NCBI GenBank assembly: GCA_965201045.1
Contig: OZ241746.1
Location: forward strand, 248,001 to 312,000
Origin: JAPORK01 sp026710285
GTDB lineage: Bacteria > Pseudomonadota > Gammaproteobacteria > Pseudomonadales > Endozoicomonadaceae
Direction: 5' to 3'
Length of the DNA: 64,000 bases
The notes under the pieces were generated by a model that saw nothing but the letters and a program-made list of their open reading frames with translations, did no database searches and was not told the origin of the DNA. How positions within the stretch are numbered: the stretch's first letter is position 1; each line of letters opens with the position of its first letter. The position numbers were made by a program, and so were the translations under genes. Shown here in pieces: positions 1-10,763 of this stretch.

Positions 1-1611
1 AATGCCTTTGAGTGAGGTTTCAACCGGTCTTTTATCGGAATGATCCTGCTTACTTTCTCCAATTTTCATCATGATATCAAAGTAAAAACGCGATCCTTTA
101 TCCTGCTCGCTTGCTACTTTCAGCTCACCCTGCATCAATTCAACTAACTGTCTGGAGATAGTTAACCCAAGACCTGTGCCACCAAACTTACGTGTGGTTG
201 AACTGTCAGCCTGGGTGAAAGGTTGAAACAGTGTGGGTATTATTTCAGGAGCGATCCCGATTCCGGTATCTTCTACTTCAAACCGCACATAGCAATGCGA
301 TGATTTTTTGCTTTCATCGGGCATATTATCCAGTTTCAGTGCACGGATGACCACTTCACCTTTTGTAGTAAATTTAACCGCATTGCCGAGAAGATTGGTA
401 AGAATTTGCCGTAAACGAACGGGATCTCCCTGCAGGCTAAGGGGTAAATTGACATCAGTGTAACAGCCAAGCTCTATCCCTTTTTCACGTGTTTTGCTGG
501 CCAGCAGTGCGGCTATATCTTCGATAATCGTATGTGGATCCATGTCCACCTGTTCCAGCTCAAGCTTGCCTGCTTCAATTTTTGAAAAATCAAGAATATC
601 ATTAATAATCTGTAGCAGCGCATCGGCTGAACCATAAGCTGTTTGCAGGTAGTCAGTTTGGATATTATCCAGCGGTGTATCCTTCATCATTTCCAGCATA
701 CCCATCACACCATTCATTGGCGTACGAATTTCATGGCTCATATTAGCCAGAAATGAGCTTTTCGCTTTAGCCGCATCCAGTGCTGCTTCTTTTGCCTCAT
801 TGGCTTCTTCAATCGCTTTTTTTAAACTATCATTGGCGATATTAAGCGCTTCTGTACGTAATTTAACCGTTTCTTCCAACTCTCTCTTATGGCGACTCAG
901 CTCCTTATCACGCTGATTAACCTGCCCCAGCATTTCATTAAACTGGTCATATAACTGTCCTATCTCATCATCACTCTCTTTGGTGAGATCACTTTCATAA
1001 ATTTTACTGACTGTAACCTGCTTCATATAATCAGCAAGACGCGTGATCGGGTTGGTAATCTTTCTTTGCAGCCTGAAGGCAATCAGATACGCAAAAATAA
1101 TCGCCAGTGCGGTAATCATCAGTGCCGCCAGAATATTGAGCTTAACCTGATAGTTTAATGGAGTAAGATCCGCTTTAACCTGAATATTACCGAGCAAACG
1201 ACCCGTTTGCGAATCAGACACTGGTGTTCTGACATAAATATATTTGCCTTTCAGTGTTGTGGTCATTTTATCTGCAAGCGGAATGGATTTTTTTGTTTTT
1301 TCCCGACCTGAATGTGCTGACAATACCTGTCCATGCTGATCAACAATATAAGCTGAATGGATCACTTCTATGGGTAACAGCAGAGAGAGCGCTGCACTGG
1401 CTTTTTCAGCACTGTGCATTTTTAATGCCTGTTCTGCGGGAATGTTAACGACCTGAGATACTTCCTGTAAGTGTCTTGTTAAGGCATCTTTAGATTTGTA
1501 ATAATCACTAACCGTATAAAAGAGTAGCGTAATTAACAAACCCATTTCAGCGGTTGTCATCATTGCATAGCGCAAACGTCGCTGAATAGATGGTGGTCTG
1601 AATGTGAACAT
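1..1611 (-). CDS. barA: BarA/GacS-type hybrid sensor histidine kinase (3' end outside window)
   Basis: This is the N-terminal 537 codons of a membrane histidine kinase; the frame is open through position 1, so the C-terminal part lies outside. It starts at ATG 1609-1611. Visible parts are a first membrane segment at about residues 17-35, a periplasmic sensor region, a second segment at about 158-179, a HAMP linker, a coiled coil, a HisKA box with the phospho-acceptor H293 in SHEIRTPMNG, an N box near 410, and ATP-binding glycine boxes DTGIGIAPE (448-456) and GTGLGL (about 480). This order is that of BarA/GacS kinases, which normally continue with receiver and HPt domains and phosphorylate UvrY/GacA to induce small RNAs that titrate CsrA. 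The receiver and HPt parts are not visible here, so the hybrid nature is inferred from family resemblance. Confidence 0.85.
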   Translation of the reverse strand, partial: MFTFRPPSIQRRLRYAMMTTAEMGLLITLLFYTVSDYYKSKDALTRHLQEVSQVVNIPAEQALKMHSAEKASAALSLLLPIEVIHSAYIVDQHGQVLSAHSGREKTKKSIPLADKMTTTLKGKYIYVRTPVSDSQTGRLLGNIQVKADLTPLNYQVKLNILAALMITALAIIFAYLIAFRLQRKITNPITRLADYMKQVTVSKIYESDLTKESDDEIGQLYDQFNEMLGQVNQRDKELSRHKRELEETVKLRTEALNIANDSLKKAIEEANEAKEAALDAAKAKSSFLANMSHEIRTPMNGVMGMLEMMKDTPLDNIQTDYLQTAYGSADALLQIINDILDFSKIEAGKLELEQVDMDPHTIIEDIAALLASKTREKGIELGCYTDVNLPLSLQGDPVRLRQILTNLLGNAVKFTTKGEVVIRALKLDNMPDESKKSSHCYVRFEVEDTGIGIAPEIIPTLFQPFTQADSSTTRKFGGTGLGLTISRQLVELMQGELKVASEQDKGSRFYFDIMMKIGESKQDHSDKRPVETSLKGI

Positions 1612-1908
1612 CCTGTTCCCCTAAAAATTCCTGCCCCGGTTACCCGATAAAAATTTAATAATTCCGGTTAACTGAATAAGATTTTTTATCGTTGTTTATA
1701 AAAATGTTAGCACTTGTCGCAATAGTGTGATACTTTGTTCCCTGCTATGTACTATATTATCCTTTGATTATAAGAATATTTGAATAAATTAACGGCTTAC
1801 CAACGATGCATAACTATTTTTGCAGTCACAGCAGAGCAAGGTATACAAAACAGAATGTTTTAACTATGAAATAGCAATAAATTATTTAGTTGACCGGAAT
1901 TTATATTT
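1612..1908. other. Divergent intergenic region barA / recD2
   Basis: About 300 bp of AT-rich sequence lies between two divergently transcribed genes and must hold both promoters. I see no convincing operator, hairpin or RNA gene. Confidence 0.5.
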
Positions 1909-4083
1909 TTGAACACACCAACAACATCTGACTGTCAGCGCCTGAACGGCATGGTTGAACGGGTTACTTTCCACAGTGAAAGTAGTGGTTTTTTTGTGAT
2001 CAGGGCAAAAGTAACCGGTCAGCGTGATCTGGTTACCATTACCGGTTCTCAGCCATCCATAGCAGAAGGCGAGTATATTGAATGTAGTGGCAACTGGGTA
2101 AATGACAGCAAGTATGGTCTTCAGTTTCAGACCAAAACCGTGCGTACTATTGTACCCACAACCATTGAAGGTATTGAAAAATATCTGGCTTCCGGCATGG
2201 TCAGAGGCATAGGTCCGCATTTTGCTAAAAGGCTGGTCAGAGCCTTTGGTGAAACCGTTTTTGATGTCATAGAAAAGTCTCCACACAAACTGTTAAGCCT
2301 TGAAGGCATTGGTAAGAAAAGACAGCAATGCATTACCCATGCCTGGACTGAACAAAAGTTTGTACGAGAGATTATGGTGTTTTTGCAGTCTCACGGTGTT
2401 GGATCGGCAAGAGCTGTGAGGATCTATAAAGTCTATGGAAACAATGCTATCACAAAGGTTAGAGAAAACCCCTATCTGCTGGCACTGGATATTCATGGTA
2501 TCGGTTTTAAAACCGCTGATCAGATTGCACAAAACTTAGGCATTGAACCGCATTCACGGATACGTGCGCAGGCGGGAATCCGCCATGTATTGCAGACACT
2601 TTCCGGCGAAGGTCACTGCGCAGCAGAAGTTCAGGATTTATTACAACGTTCCCGACAATTACTGGACATCCCGCTCTCCGTACTACAGGAAGCCATTGCA
2701 GAAGAAATCGCCGAAGAGCGTATAACACAACATCTGGTTGATGAAACCTTCTGGCTCTTTCTTACGCCGCTTGACAGATCAGAGCAGGGGATTGCAAACC
2801 ATATTAAGCGTCTTCTCAAAGGCATACTGCCATGGGATAAAATTGATGTTTCTACACTGCTGACTGAATTTGAACAACGTGAGCAGATGCAGCTCTCTGC
2901 ATCACAACGGGAAGCAGTAAAACAATGCCTGAAAAATAAAGTTTCGGTTATTACCGGAGGTCCTGGTGTAGGTAAGACCACCGTTGTCAACACCATATTG
3001 CAAATTATCAAAACTCAAAAGATAAGAATTTCACTTTGTGCTCCCACCGGACGCGCCGCTAAAAGGTTGAGCGAATCAACAAAACAAAGCGCTGTGACCA
3101 TTCACCGGTTGCTTGACTTTGACCCGAAACAATTTTCTTTCCGCCATAATGCTGATTTTCCATTAAGCACTGATTTTCTTGTGGTGGATGAATCTTCTAT
3201 GGTCGATGTTGTGTTAATGAATCAGCTATTAAGAGCACTTCCGGATCATGCGGGTCTGTTGCTGGTAGGTGATACCGACCAGCTACCTTCAGTGGGACCT
3301 GGAGCGGTACTGAACGACATGATTTTAAGTGAAATAGTACCGGTGTGTCATTTAACAGAAATTTTTCGTCAGGCGCGAGATTCGCAGATCATTACCAGCG
3401 CACACGCTATAAATCATGGCAAAATACCGCGTATCTCCCGTAAAGGAGAGCAAAGCGATTTCTTCTTTATTGAAGCAGGCACGCCTGAAGAGATTCAGCA
3501 AAAACTCTTATATGTTGTTTTACAGCGTTTACCGGCAAGGTTTGGATTCAATCCACTCACCGATATTCAGGTATTAGCACCGATGAATAAAGGCGGGCTG
3601 GGAGCACGCAGTCTGAACATCCTTCTGCAGGAACAACTCAATGGTCAGTCACAACCCAAAATCAATCGCTTTGGCTGGACTTTCTCTCCCGGAGATAAAG
3701 TAATTCAAACATTAAATAATTATGATAAAGATGTCTTCAATGGTGATATTGGTTGCATTGAGTCAGTAAGCCGGGAAACTTCTGAGCTATTTATCAATTT
3801 TGATGGTCGCAGCGTAGAGTATAGCTTTAATGAGCTGGATGAAATTTCCCTGGCTTATGCCATAACCATTCATAAGAGTCAGGGGTCGGAATATCCCTGT
3901 GTTGTTATCCCTATGGCAATGCAATATTATACGCTGCTGGAAAGAAACCTGCTTTATACCGGTGTCACCAGAGGGAAAACGTTGGTAGTACTTATTGGTC
4001 AGACAAAAGCAATGGCAATGGCAGTCAAAAGTCATCGCGCAAAAAGAAGAAAAACATTATTACGTCAAAGATTGTCTTCCTGA
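1909..4083 (+). CDS. recD2: RecD2-type ATP-dependent 5'-3' DNA helicase
   Basis: The 724-residue length matches RecD2 helicases (RecD homologues that act without RecBC). The N-terminal domain LNGMVERVTFH is followed by helix-hairpin-helix motifs around residues 90-150 (GMVRGIGPHFAKRL, LEGIGKKR). The helicase core has Walker A GGPGVGKTT at 350-358, a Walker B-type VVDESSMVD, motif III GDTDQLPSVGPG, and the C-terminal IHKSQGSEYP and YTGVTRGK motifs of superfamily 1B. The chosen start is TTG at 1909, directly preceded by in-frame sequence back to a stop at 1891. ATG at 1951 is a possible alternative but would trim the conserved N-terminus. The family unwinds 5'-3' and is linked to DNA repair and fork processing. 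No partner gene is adjacent. Confidence 0.93.
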   Translation: MNTPTTSDCQRLNGMVERVTFHSESSGFFVIRAKVTGQRDLVTITGSQPSIAEGEYIECSGNWVNDSKYGLQFQTKTVRTIVPTTIEGIEKYLASGMVRGIGPHFAKRLVRAFGETVFDVIEKSPHKLLSLEGIGKKRQQCITHAWTEQKFVREIMVFLQSHGVGSARAVRIYKVYGNNAITKVRENPYLLALDIHGIGFKTADQIAQNLGIEPHSRIRAQAGIRHVLQTLSGEGHCAAEVQDLLQRSRQLLDIPLSVLQEAIAEEIAEERITQHLVDETFWLFLTPLDRSEQGIANHIKRLLKGILPWDKIDVSTLLTEFEQREQMQLSASQREAVKQCLKNKVSVITGGPGVGKTTVVNTILQIIKTQKIRISLCAPTGRAAKRLSESTKQSAVTIHRLLDFDPKQFSFRHNADFPLSTDFLVVDESSMVDVVLMNQLLRALPDHAGLLLVGDTDQLPSVGPGAVLNDMILSEIVPVCHLTEIFRQARDSQIITSAHAINHGKIPRISRKGEQSDFFFIEAGTPEEIQQKLLYVVLQRLPARFGFNPLTDIQVLAPMNKGGLGARSLNILLQEQLNGQSQPKINRFGWTFSPGDKVIQTLNNYDKDVFNGDIGCIESVSRETSELFINFDGRSVEYSFNELDEISLAYAITIHKSQGSEYPCVVIPMAMQYYTLLERNLLYTGVTRGKTLVVLIGQTKAMAMAVKSHRAKRRKTLLRQRLSS

Positions 4084-4111
4084 GTATCTGCTAATTGAGT
4101 ATCTGCTAATA
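4082..4111 (+). repeat. 14-bp tandem duplication after recD2
   Basis: GAGTATCTGCTAAT occurs twice in tandem directly after the recD2 stop. Similar short perfect tandem duplications recur through the window. Confidence 0.7.
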
Positions 4112-4388
4112 ATGATATTAAAAAGCACTTCACTTGTTACAAAACCTATGAGAAATTAAATTTTCCTGATCAGCGTATTTTAACTGTAAATAATATAGTG
4201 TTTGATAATATTGTAGTTAATACAAGAATGTTACCATTCAATAAATCATTAATGATTTAGAATAAAGAACGACTATATTTATACACTGTCCTCTTATGAA
4301 AAATAGAGTCATACTCGCAATCATATAAACTATGTATTTCAAAATGAAAGACACTAGATTTTTATTTATGCGCCTGGCGATAATAACG

Positions 4389-4622
4389 TAACCCTAGTTT
4401 GGAGATTTTTTGGCACAATATACTATGTTTTATATCATTATTTTCAAAAATATGCCGTCATTCCTGCGAAGATGGGAATCCATTAAAGAATAATCATCAC
4501 TGAAAATATAACTTCCCTGTTACGGGATTCCGGCAATCCCTGCTGGAATGACGCAGCTTTTCAGCGTCATCTATTTGTTAATGAAGGACTTTTGTTAAAC
4601 CAAAAACTCCGAACTGGGGTTA
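4389..4622. mobile_element. MITE family 1 (TA-flanked, ~232 bp), copy 1
   Basis: The left end ACCCTAGTTTGGAG and the right end CTCCGAACTGGGGT are inverted repeats with two mismatches over 14 bp, continued by A/T tracts. TA flanks both sides, as in IS630/Tc1-mariner insertions. The matching place in duplication copy B (near 10480-10495) is an empty site, so the element inserted after the duplication. There is no ORF. A second complete copy lies at 41455-41693 and a left half at 24043-24110. Confidence 0.85.
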
Positions 4623-5052
4623 ATGTAGATATACATACTAATAAAACCAAAATTATAACTTCTTTATGCCTTAAACCATGAAACTATCACTTTTAAAACG
4701 AAGATTATTAATCTGTAACTAAAATTGGGGTTTAAATGTATATGTCATACTTAGTTGAATAAAATGTCGTTTATAGGTACCGGGGAAAATTTCATTTCTT
4801 TAGTTATCTTTAATTGATTGTAACTATCTAAATGGTTGAAATAAATTGTTCATAGTATTTTTTGTTATTTAAAATTTGTCTTTTAATTACGTTTTTTATA
4901 GCTTAGAAATGGATCTTAAAAAACTAAATGACCTATTGTATTTTTTATATTGTTTTTCAAAGACAGATAATTTAAAAATTAATATTAACACTTTATAAAA
5001 AAAGAATTTGAAAAAATATATTTATAAAAATCCCTTGGTTCTTATTAACAAT
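4623..5052. other. Gene-free leader of copy A
   Basis: This very AT-rich sequence is largely homologous to 10490-10740 of copy B. No gene or RNA is recognisable. The region from about 4856 has no counterpart in copy B. Confidence 0.5.
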
Positions 5053-5180
5053 ACTTCGGACAGTTTTTAAAAATCTACTATGGATAAAACTATAAGTCAT
5101 TGATTAGCAAGGATATTTTTTTCAGTGAGGTAAAAATAAAATCCTTTTAAAATCAACAAGTTACGAAAACTGTCCGAAGT
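5053..5180. mobile_element. Miniature inverted-repeat element (~128 bp)
   Basis: ACTTCGGACAGTTTT at 5053-5067 is repeated in inverted form as AAAACTGTCCGAAGT at 5166-5180. It lies in the stretch absent from copy B, consistent with insertion. It encodes nothing. A related, unpaired sequence (CAATACTTTGGACAGACTTT and ATCAACAAGTTTTG) appears in each ankyrin-gene spacer, for example at 53103-53210. Confidence 0.7.
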
Positions 5181-5253
5181 GTTGATTAAAAAAGTGTGTA
5201 TGAAATACAGATTTATTATGGAAAAAAAATATTCATTATTTTATGGTGATAAT

Positions 5254-5844
5254 ATGTCTTTCTTAATAAACTTTATAGTTATGTTAACAGCTTTCAGTTA
5301 TGTACTGAATGGTCATACAAAAAAAGAACATTCTAATCTTGTTGTTTTCAAAAATAAAAGTATCGTGAAAGTCCATTGTGTAACGTTTACGGTAACAGAT
5401 GCACATGTAACCCCTTCACAACCAAGCCATATTGAATTAGGTAAACAGCTTACTCATCATCATTCAGATCCAATGATATTAATAGTAAAAGCAGGCAGAA
5501 AAAAATCTAAATCCGTGGCAAGATATTTCAATGATCAGGTGGGTAAAAATAATTCAGAAGGAACATACGCAACAGAACTTAATTTTGCAGTCAGAGGAAC
5601 TCTGGCACTTTTTCAAGACCATGCGTGCATTTATAAAATTGTTGAGTTTAAAGATATTTTCATGGCGCAGGAGCATATTCCCCCTTTTGTTAATAATTGG
5701 TGGATAGGAGGAAAAAATTGTTTTTATGAGCATGATCGAGCATTCTGCAGAGCTGATTATAACATAACCAAACTATTCTGGTCATTCGGAACAACAAAAT
5801 ACAATAATACTATTGATATAATTGCTAAGAGGAAGCAGGATTGA
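5254..5844 (+). CDS. Small secreted four-cysteine protein, paralogue A
   Basis: I do not recognise this 196-residue protein. It begins with MSFLINFIVMLTAFSYVLNG, a short hydrophobic signal-like segment, and a likely cleavage site is followed by KKEH. The mature part has conserved blocks HVTPSQPSHIELGKQL and GRKKSKSVARYFNDQVGKNN. Four cysteines (VHCVTF, DHACIYK, KNCFYE, FCRADYN) are shared with the paralogue at 10764-11369, suggesting two disulfides and export. An ATG at 5179 would add 25 residues, but it overlaps an inserted inverted-repeat element; ATG 5254 is the start shared with the paralogue and sits behind TATGGTGATAAT. The gene is convergent with the Rhs gene. A role as secreted effector or Rhs partner is only inference. 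Confidence 0.7.
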   Translation: MSFLINFIVMLTAFSYVLNGHTKKEHSNLVVFKNKSIVKVHCVTFTVTDAHVTPSQPSHIELGKQLTHHHSDPMILIVKAGRKKSKSVARYFNDQVGKNNSEGTYATELNFAVRGTLALFQDHACIYKIVEFKDIFMAQEHIPPFVNNWWIGGKNCFYEHDRAFCRADYNITKLFWSFGTTKYNNTIDIIAKRKQD

Positions 5845-6110
5845 TGGGCAGTTAGCGCAACTACAAGCATACAAGAGATAACTTAGAGTTAGTTGTAACT
5901 TACGTGATAAAGCTCACAAAAAGATAATGGAAGGTCCACTGGAGTCTGTTGCATACTCTTATACAAATATCTGCACAGCATATGTAACATTATAGAAGAT
6001 AGCATCGGTACGTGATAAAGGGGCAGATCTTGCAGCAGTGGAGAAGTACCTGTAATGGATGTTTTTTTATCTGCAGTTTTATTTTATAAAGTCAGAGGTT
6101 ATAAGAATGC
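5845..6110. other. Decayed spacer between the four-Cys gene and rhs copy A
   Basis: The sequence from about 5875 (GATAACTTAGAGTTAGTTGTAACTTAC) is homologous to 11515 onward in copy B. In copy B the same stretch reads as a broken frame (LVVTYLAKFMQMMMEDLPESVAYSY). It looks like a decayed gene fragment of unknown family carried along in the duplication. Confidence 0.45.
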
Positions 6111-9100
6111 CTACCTATCAAGGCGGAAGTATTCATCTATTAAAAGTTTACCCCCATTACTCATAAAGTTAGCCAGAACATCATTAGCACTACCGTTGGC
6201 ACTGAAATTCATTTCAGCCGAGTTAAACAATAACTTACTATAAAGATTATTTCCTTCTTTTGATACAAAAATCATTTCATTATCACGTACCAATACAGCA
6301 GCATAATCATCTTTTGTGGGAAAAATATTATGTAGTTCTGCAGGAGTGTCGGCAGATCTATATGAAGTAGCAAAATCAGACATTAAATTTCTGAAACCGG
6401 AGCGATACCTGGACAAATCATTATCAACAGCTTTTTTTGCACTTATTAATGCTTCAAGTTTTACTATATTCAGAGGTTTTCCTTTAAGACTTGCTGAGAC
6501 AAAAGCAATGCCAATATCCTCATCGTATAATTTGAGTGCACTGCGTACAGCAACTATATCCGAAAAACAATTCAATCTAATTGTATCTCCGGTAAAAAGA
6601 CCTCTTTTAAAAAACCGAGGATGAATACGACTCAAATTTTTACCTAATTCTGTAAAAGCTTCTCTGTTAAAAATCGATTCATTCTTGGAAAACAGAGCCA
6701 TCAATACTCTTCCTGCTCCTGAACAAAATAATTTGTCAAGATATTTTGGTACAGATACAGAAATGCCTATTGTGGATGAACAAGTGAGGTTTGTAAAATT
6801 AGAAAAAAATGCAAGAAACGATAGAAATCCTATGCGAGGTCTGTAATTAGGATGTTTATGGTAGATATTGTAATCAGTCGCTGCTTTTATCAAAGGAAAT
6901 ATACTCGTTACCGTAGTTGTTATAGTTAACAAAACAGCAGGAATTGCTTGACCACATACGATATCAAGACCGATCCAGGCAAAATCATTCATCAATCCAA
7001 GAGCTGTAAAAATAACTATTGCAATAGGATGGTATTTAAAATCACCTCTTAATCCCAGCCAGCTAAATATACGATACCCTACAGGATCTGAATGATTGCC
7101 TGTAAGGTCTGCTTTCATAATCGGATTATTGCTACAAAAAGCATATCCATCACCAAAAGGGTCTTCACTAACAAAATAACGTTGCTGTGGATTATACGTG
7201 CGATGCCCTGCACCTAAAAATTGCCATCCGGTAACAGGGTCTGTTTGCTGACCATCAAAACCATGTAAATTTTGTAAATAAAGAGGAGAAGAAGTTTTTT
7301 CAGCATGCCAGACCATTCCATAGGGACTATAGATATTGCGCTGACTTAATTTGTAAGTATTATTTGCTGATGCTGTCTTTGTTAATACTCCAACGACATC
7401 ACTCTTATAATTATGTTCTTCGTATTCATGTATAATATTATCAATGGTCCGTGCCATACCCTGATAACCGATAATATGTATTTTTTCTTTTTCAGTAAAA
7501 ATTTTTTCATTAATTAGCTGTTTTTTAAGATAAAAGAAGTAACGTTTGGTCGATGTTGTTTTTTCCATTACTTCCAGACCACCACCATCATAAGCATAAT
7601 AACCCTGTTTGCCATCAAATCGTGTTGTCTGAATTATCTGGTTAAATGCATTGTAAAGTATATGATTACCTTCTCCGTCGATGATCATGTTACCTGAAAT
7701 ATCATAATTAAAGTGATGTATAACCGGAGTGTTATGATTCCACATTGTAGTAATTGTTTGCAGGCGTAAAGGCGCATTGACTTTATTATAACTGTATACC
7801 ATGGTTTTATTTAAAGTCTGTCCTGTAGACAAATCCTCTGATATCTCACAGACTCTGGCAAGCCGGTTTAAAGGGGTAAAAAAATAATTCTGCCTTATAA
7901 TAATTGGTGCTCTGTTTACATTTACACCTTTAAATGCAGTATCTCTTGGACACAAAGGCAAGCCAGGAGAACCCTGACAATGCATTTGGGTCAGGTTATC
8001 AAGCGCATCATACTGATAGTTTAAAACAGCATACTGATTATCTTTCGCCTGTTGATTCAGTTTAATAATATTATTGTCTGCATCATAGTTGAATTGCCAG
8101 CTGGAAATTAACTGATCGTTTAATGTATCAGTTACTTTATTTTGACGACCAAAGTCATCGTAGTGAATCTTTCTGTACATACCGCTTCCATAATGAATAC
8201 TTTCCCTACGAGAAAAACTATCATAAGAAACAGTATAAAGCGTCTTAACAGAACCATTTATAGGTATATAATTTAGCCTGATAGTACGACCAAATTTATC
8301 GTGCTTTATTTTTGTAATGTTTCCATCAATATCCGTAACACCAATATTTATTCGATTATTATCGTAATACCACATCAGTTTATAATTAGGATAATTATTT
8401 TTTCCGGTATGGATTAATTTTTGTGGTAATCCATCAATACTATGCATCCATGTTGTTGTACCGGTTATATCTGTTTTTTTGATAAGTTGTCTGGTGACCG
8501 GGTCATAATTACTCTGTATAAGTATTTTATCATCTACATAACTGGTAACAGGCAGATCTATAAGATTATACTGCCATGAAAAAATGTGACCTGATGGTTT
8601 TTTAATTGTGGCTGGCAGACCATTGTTAGTATAAGTAAAGACTGTTTTTTTACCATCTTCTGCTGTTTTAAACAATAGCTGATCATCAGCATTATAACCA
8701 GAAGATGATAAAAGATAGTGCCCTCCTGTTACAGGAAATAACCAGAGCTGCACAACCTTTCCACTGAGGTTATATACCCGATGGACACGGTTACCAACAG
8801 GATCAGTAACATCACTCAGATGACCCAGTGCATCATATTGATTGTGAATAGTATTACCCATAGGATCTGTTTTTTTAATAACCCGTCCAAAGCCATCATA
8901 GGTGATTGTAGATATGCTGGCAGAGATTATACTTTGCTTGTTGCATAGTATTTTCAGGGAAGGTATTTTTTCTAAAGATGTCGGAATCAGGCGTTTTTCT
9001 ATTGGTTTATCTAATATATTACTTAAAATAACAGTAATAGCAGAATGTTTTCTCTGATAGTTTTCACGATAATTTATAGTACAACGATCCTTGTCATCAT

Positions 9101-9828
9101 AGAGCATAAACATTCTTTCTCCATCAGGAAGAAAAACACTATGAATACGGCTTACCTAGTCATAGCCTTTTATTGTTTTCAGAGACTGAATTTCATTCAT
9201 ATCATCCTGCACATAAAATACCTGTTCAGCAGAACGACCATAAGCATCGTAATGAAATGATTTTTTAAGTTGCCAGCGACCAGGCTGTACCTCTCCGGAG
9301 GCAGAGATTGCTTCTTTAAAAAGCATCCGTTCACGCCCGGCATTATCAAAAATGACTTTTTCCTGTAATCCATTAACTTTGGTAATAATAATCTGATAAT
9401 GTCCAGGTGAGAAAAGGTGTTGGTAACGCTCAGTGGAAGCAAAAGGAGTACCGGTTGCAAAATCTTTCTGTATCAGGCGTCCAAAAATATCATAGTGATA
9501 GCTGGTTCTGTTTTTTCCAGAAGGATCTGTGCATGAAAGTATCTGATTGGTAAGCAAACTGGTTATGATTGTCGAATGAAATTGCTTTTTTCCCTGCCCC
9601 AGTTCAGTTGCATCACGAGAAATTACCCGGTAACCATCAGCACTTTTTGTATAGTAATAATCATGAATGATCGATTCTGGTGTTAAAGAAGGATCAGTTG
9701 TTCCTGTTAATATAAGTTGTTTTGTTAATCCGTAAGTCAATATATCATGACAGTTATGATAATAATGAAATGTCGTTTTAATAAATTTATTTTTTGATAT
9801 TGTATTTGCATTGCTATCAGCTCTTCAA
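6111..9828 (-). pseudogene. Rhs/YD-repeat protein gene, copy A (deleted and interrupted)
   Basis: This is the decayed counterpart of the intact Rhs gene at 11924-17320. The start region (CAT near 9810) is preserved, but about 1.69 kb is deleted between two TTTTTTGAT repeats (junction 9790-9798). This removes roughly codons 7-570 and throws the native start out of frame. Further on, an in-frame TAG at 9156-9158 replaces a GAC codon, leaving open frames 9156-9740 and 6111-9113 (1000 residues). The remaining frame has many YD repeats (YDxxG, RxxYDxxGR) and the Rhs core end RYFVSEDPFGDGYAFCSNNP, then a C-terminal region. An internal start at 9113 could in principle express the last 1000 residues. 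The C-terminal hydrophobic section differs strongly from that of copy B. Confidence 0.85.
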
Positions 9829-10763
9829 AATATTGTAATTAACTTTTTAAAATGAACCACCCATATTATATTTACTGACATAAAATTATTTTTTTAACAG
9901 TTGCTTTTATTCTTTCAGATTTGAATACTATCATCTCACAATTAAATCACTGGAAGGCTATAATATGAATGGCTAATTCATTGTTTGAATGTGTAGACTA
10001 TTATTTTTTGTATATCTGCTATATTTTAAATAACTTATTCAGCCATGAATGTATATCAATAAAAAGAAAGTATATAAAATGAATTTATTGGTTTTTAATA
10101 AATGGGTATAGTATAAAACCATTTGTTTATTTTATTCGAGTTGTATAAAATCGAATAGTAAAACATTTTTTGTAAAAATACAAATTCAGATTAGTCATTT
10201 CCCTGTAAAAAGAAAACATAATATCAAGAAACAAAAACAAATAATGAAAAATATCTGAGAAACTAAATTTTTCTGTTCGTAGTAATTTAATTGTAAATGA
10301 TATAGCGTTTGATAATATTGTATTAATGCAGAGACATGGGAGCCAATAAACAACTGGTAGTTTGGAGAAAGAACTACTATACTTGTACACTGAATCCCTA
10401 TGAAAAACAGGGTTATACCTGTTAAGGTGTAAATTATACGTGTTTTTATAGAAGTCATTGGTTTTTATTTTCGAGCTTAGCAATAATGGCGTGGATATAC
10501 ATGCTAATAAAATAAAATTTACAACCTCTTTGTGTCCTACACCATGAAACTTTTATCTTTAAAAGAAAAGCAAACATTATTAATCTGTAACCGAAACTAG
10601 TACTTAACTGCCGTTATATTTTGTTCAGTACAACATCGGTTGTGTGCATTGGAGAAAATTTCAGGTCTTTGATCATCTTTGCCTAATTATAGCCCTCTAA
10701 ATGGTTCAAATAAATTGTTCATAGTATGAAACAAAAAATATTTATTATTCTTATGGTGGTAAT
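9829..10763. other. Rhs upstream region of copy A and leader of copy B
   Basis: This gene-free AT-rich sequence is repeated at 17321-17764 (up to about 10250) and at 4141-4855 (after it). Short open frames here are not conserved between copies, so I do not call them genes. Promoters for the Rhs gene (minus) and the next secreted gene (plus) must lie here but none stands out. Confidence 0.5.

Larger units (their letters stand above)
4141..10250. repeat. Tandem segmental duplication, unit copy A
   Basis: This segment aligns in order with 10250-17764: leader sequence, a secreted four-Cys gene on +, a decayed spacer, an Rhs gene on - and its upstream region. The outer joints match: about 10245 resembles about 4141, and the end of copy A at about 10130-10250 resembles 17640-17764. 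Copy A differs by a 232-bp miniature element at 4389-4622, about 340 extra bp before the secreted gene, and an internal Rhs deletion of about 1.69 kb. These differences account for the unit lengths of about 6.1 and 7.5 kb. Confidence 0.85.

Noticed and set aside
1882..2286. Minus-strand frame overlapping recD2
   Set aside because: It is the shadow of a confidently identified gene.
5179..5253. Upstream ATG start of the first four-Cys gene
   Set aside because: It overlaps an inverted-repeat element absent from the duplicate, and the paralogue starts at the position matching ATG 5254.
5254..5844. Four-Cys protein as a classical Rhs immunity protein
   Set aside because: Immunity genes usually follow the toxin on the same strand and are often cytoplasmic; this gene is convergent and encodes a signal peptide. 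Kept only as a possible partner.
10127..10483. Minus-strand 118-codon frame upstream of rhs copy A
   Set aside because: The matching region in copy B does not keep the frame, so it is not likely a gene.
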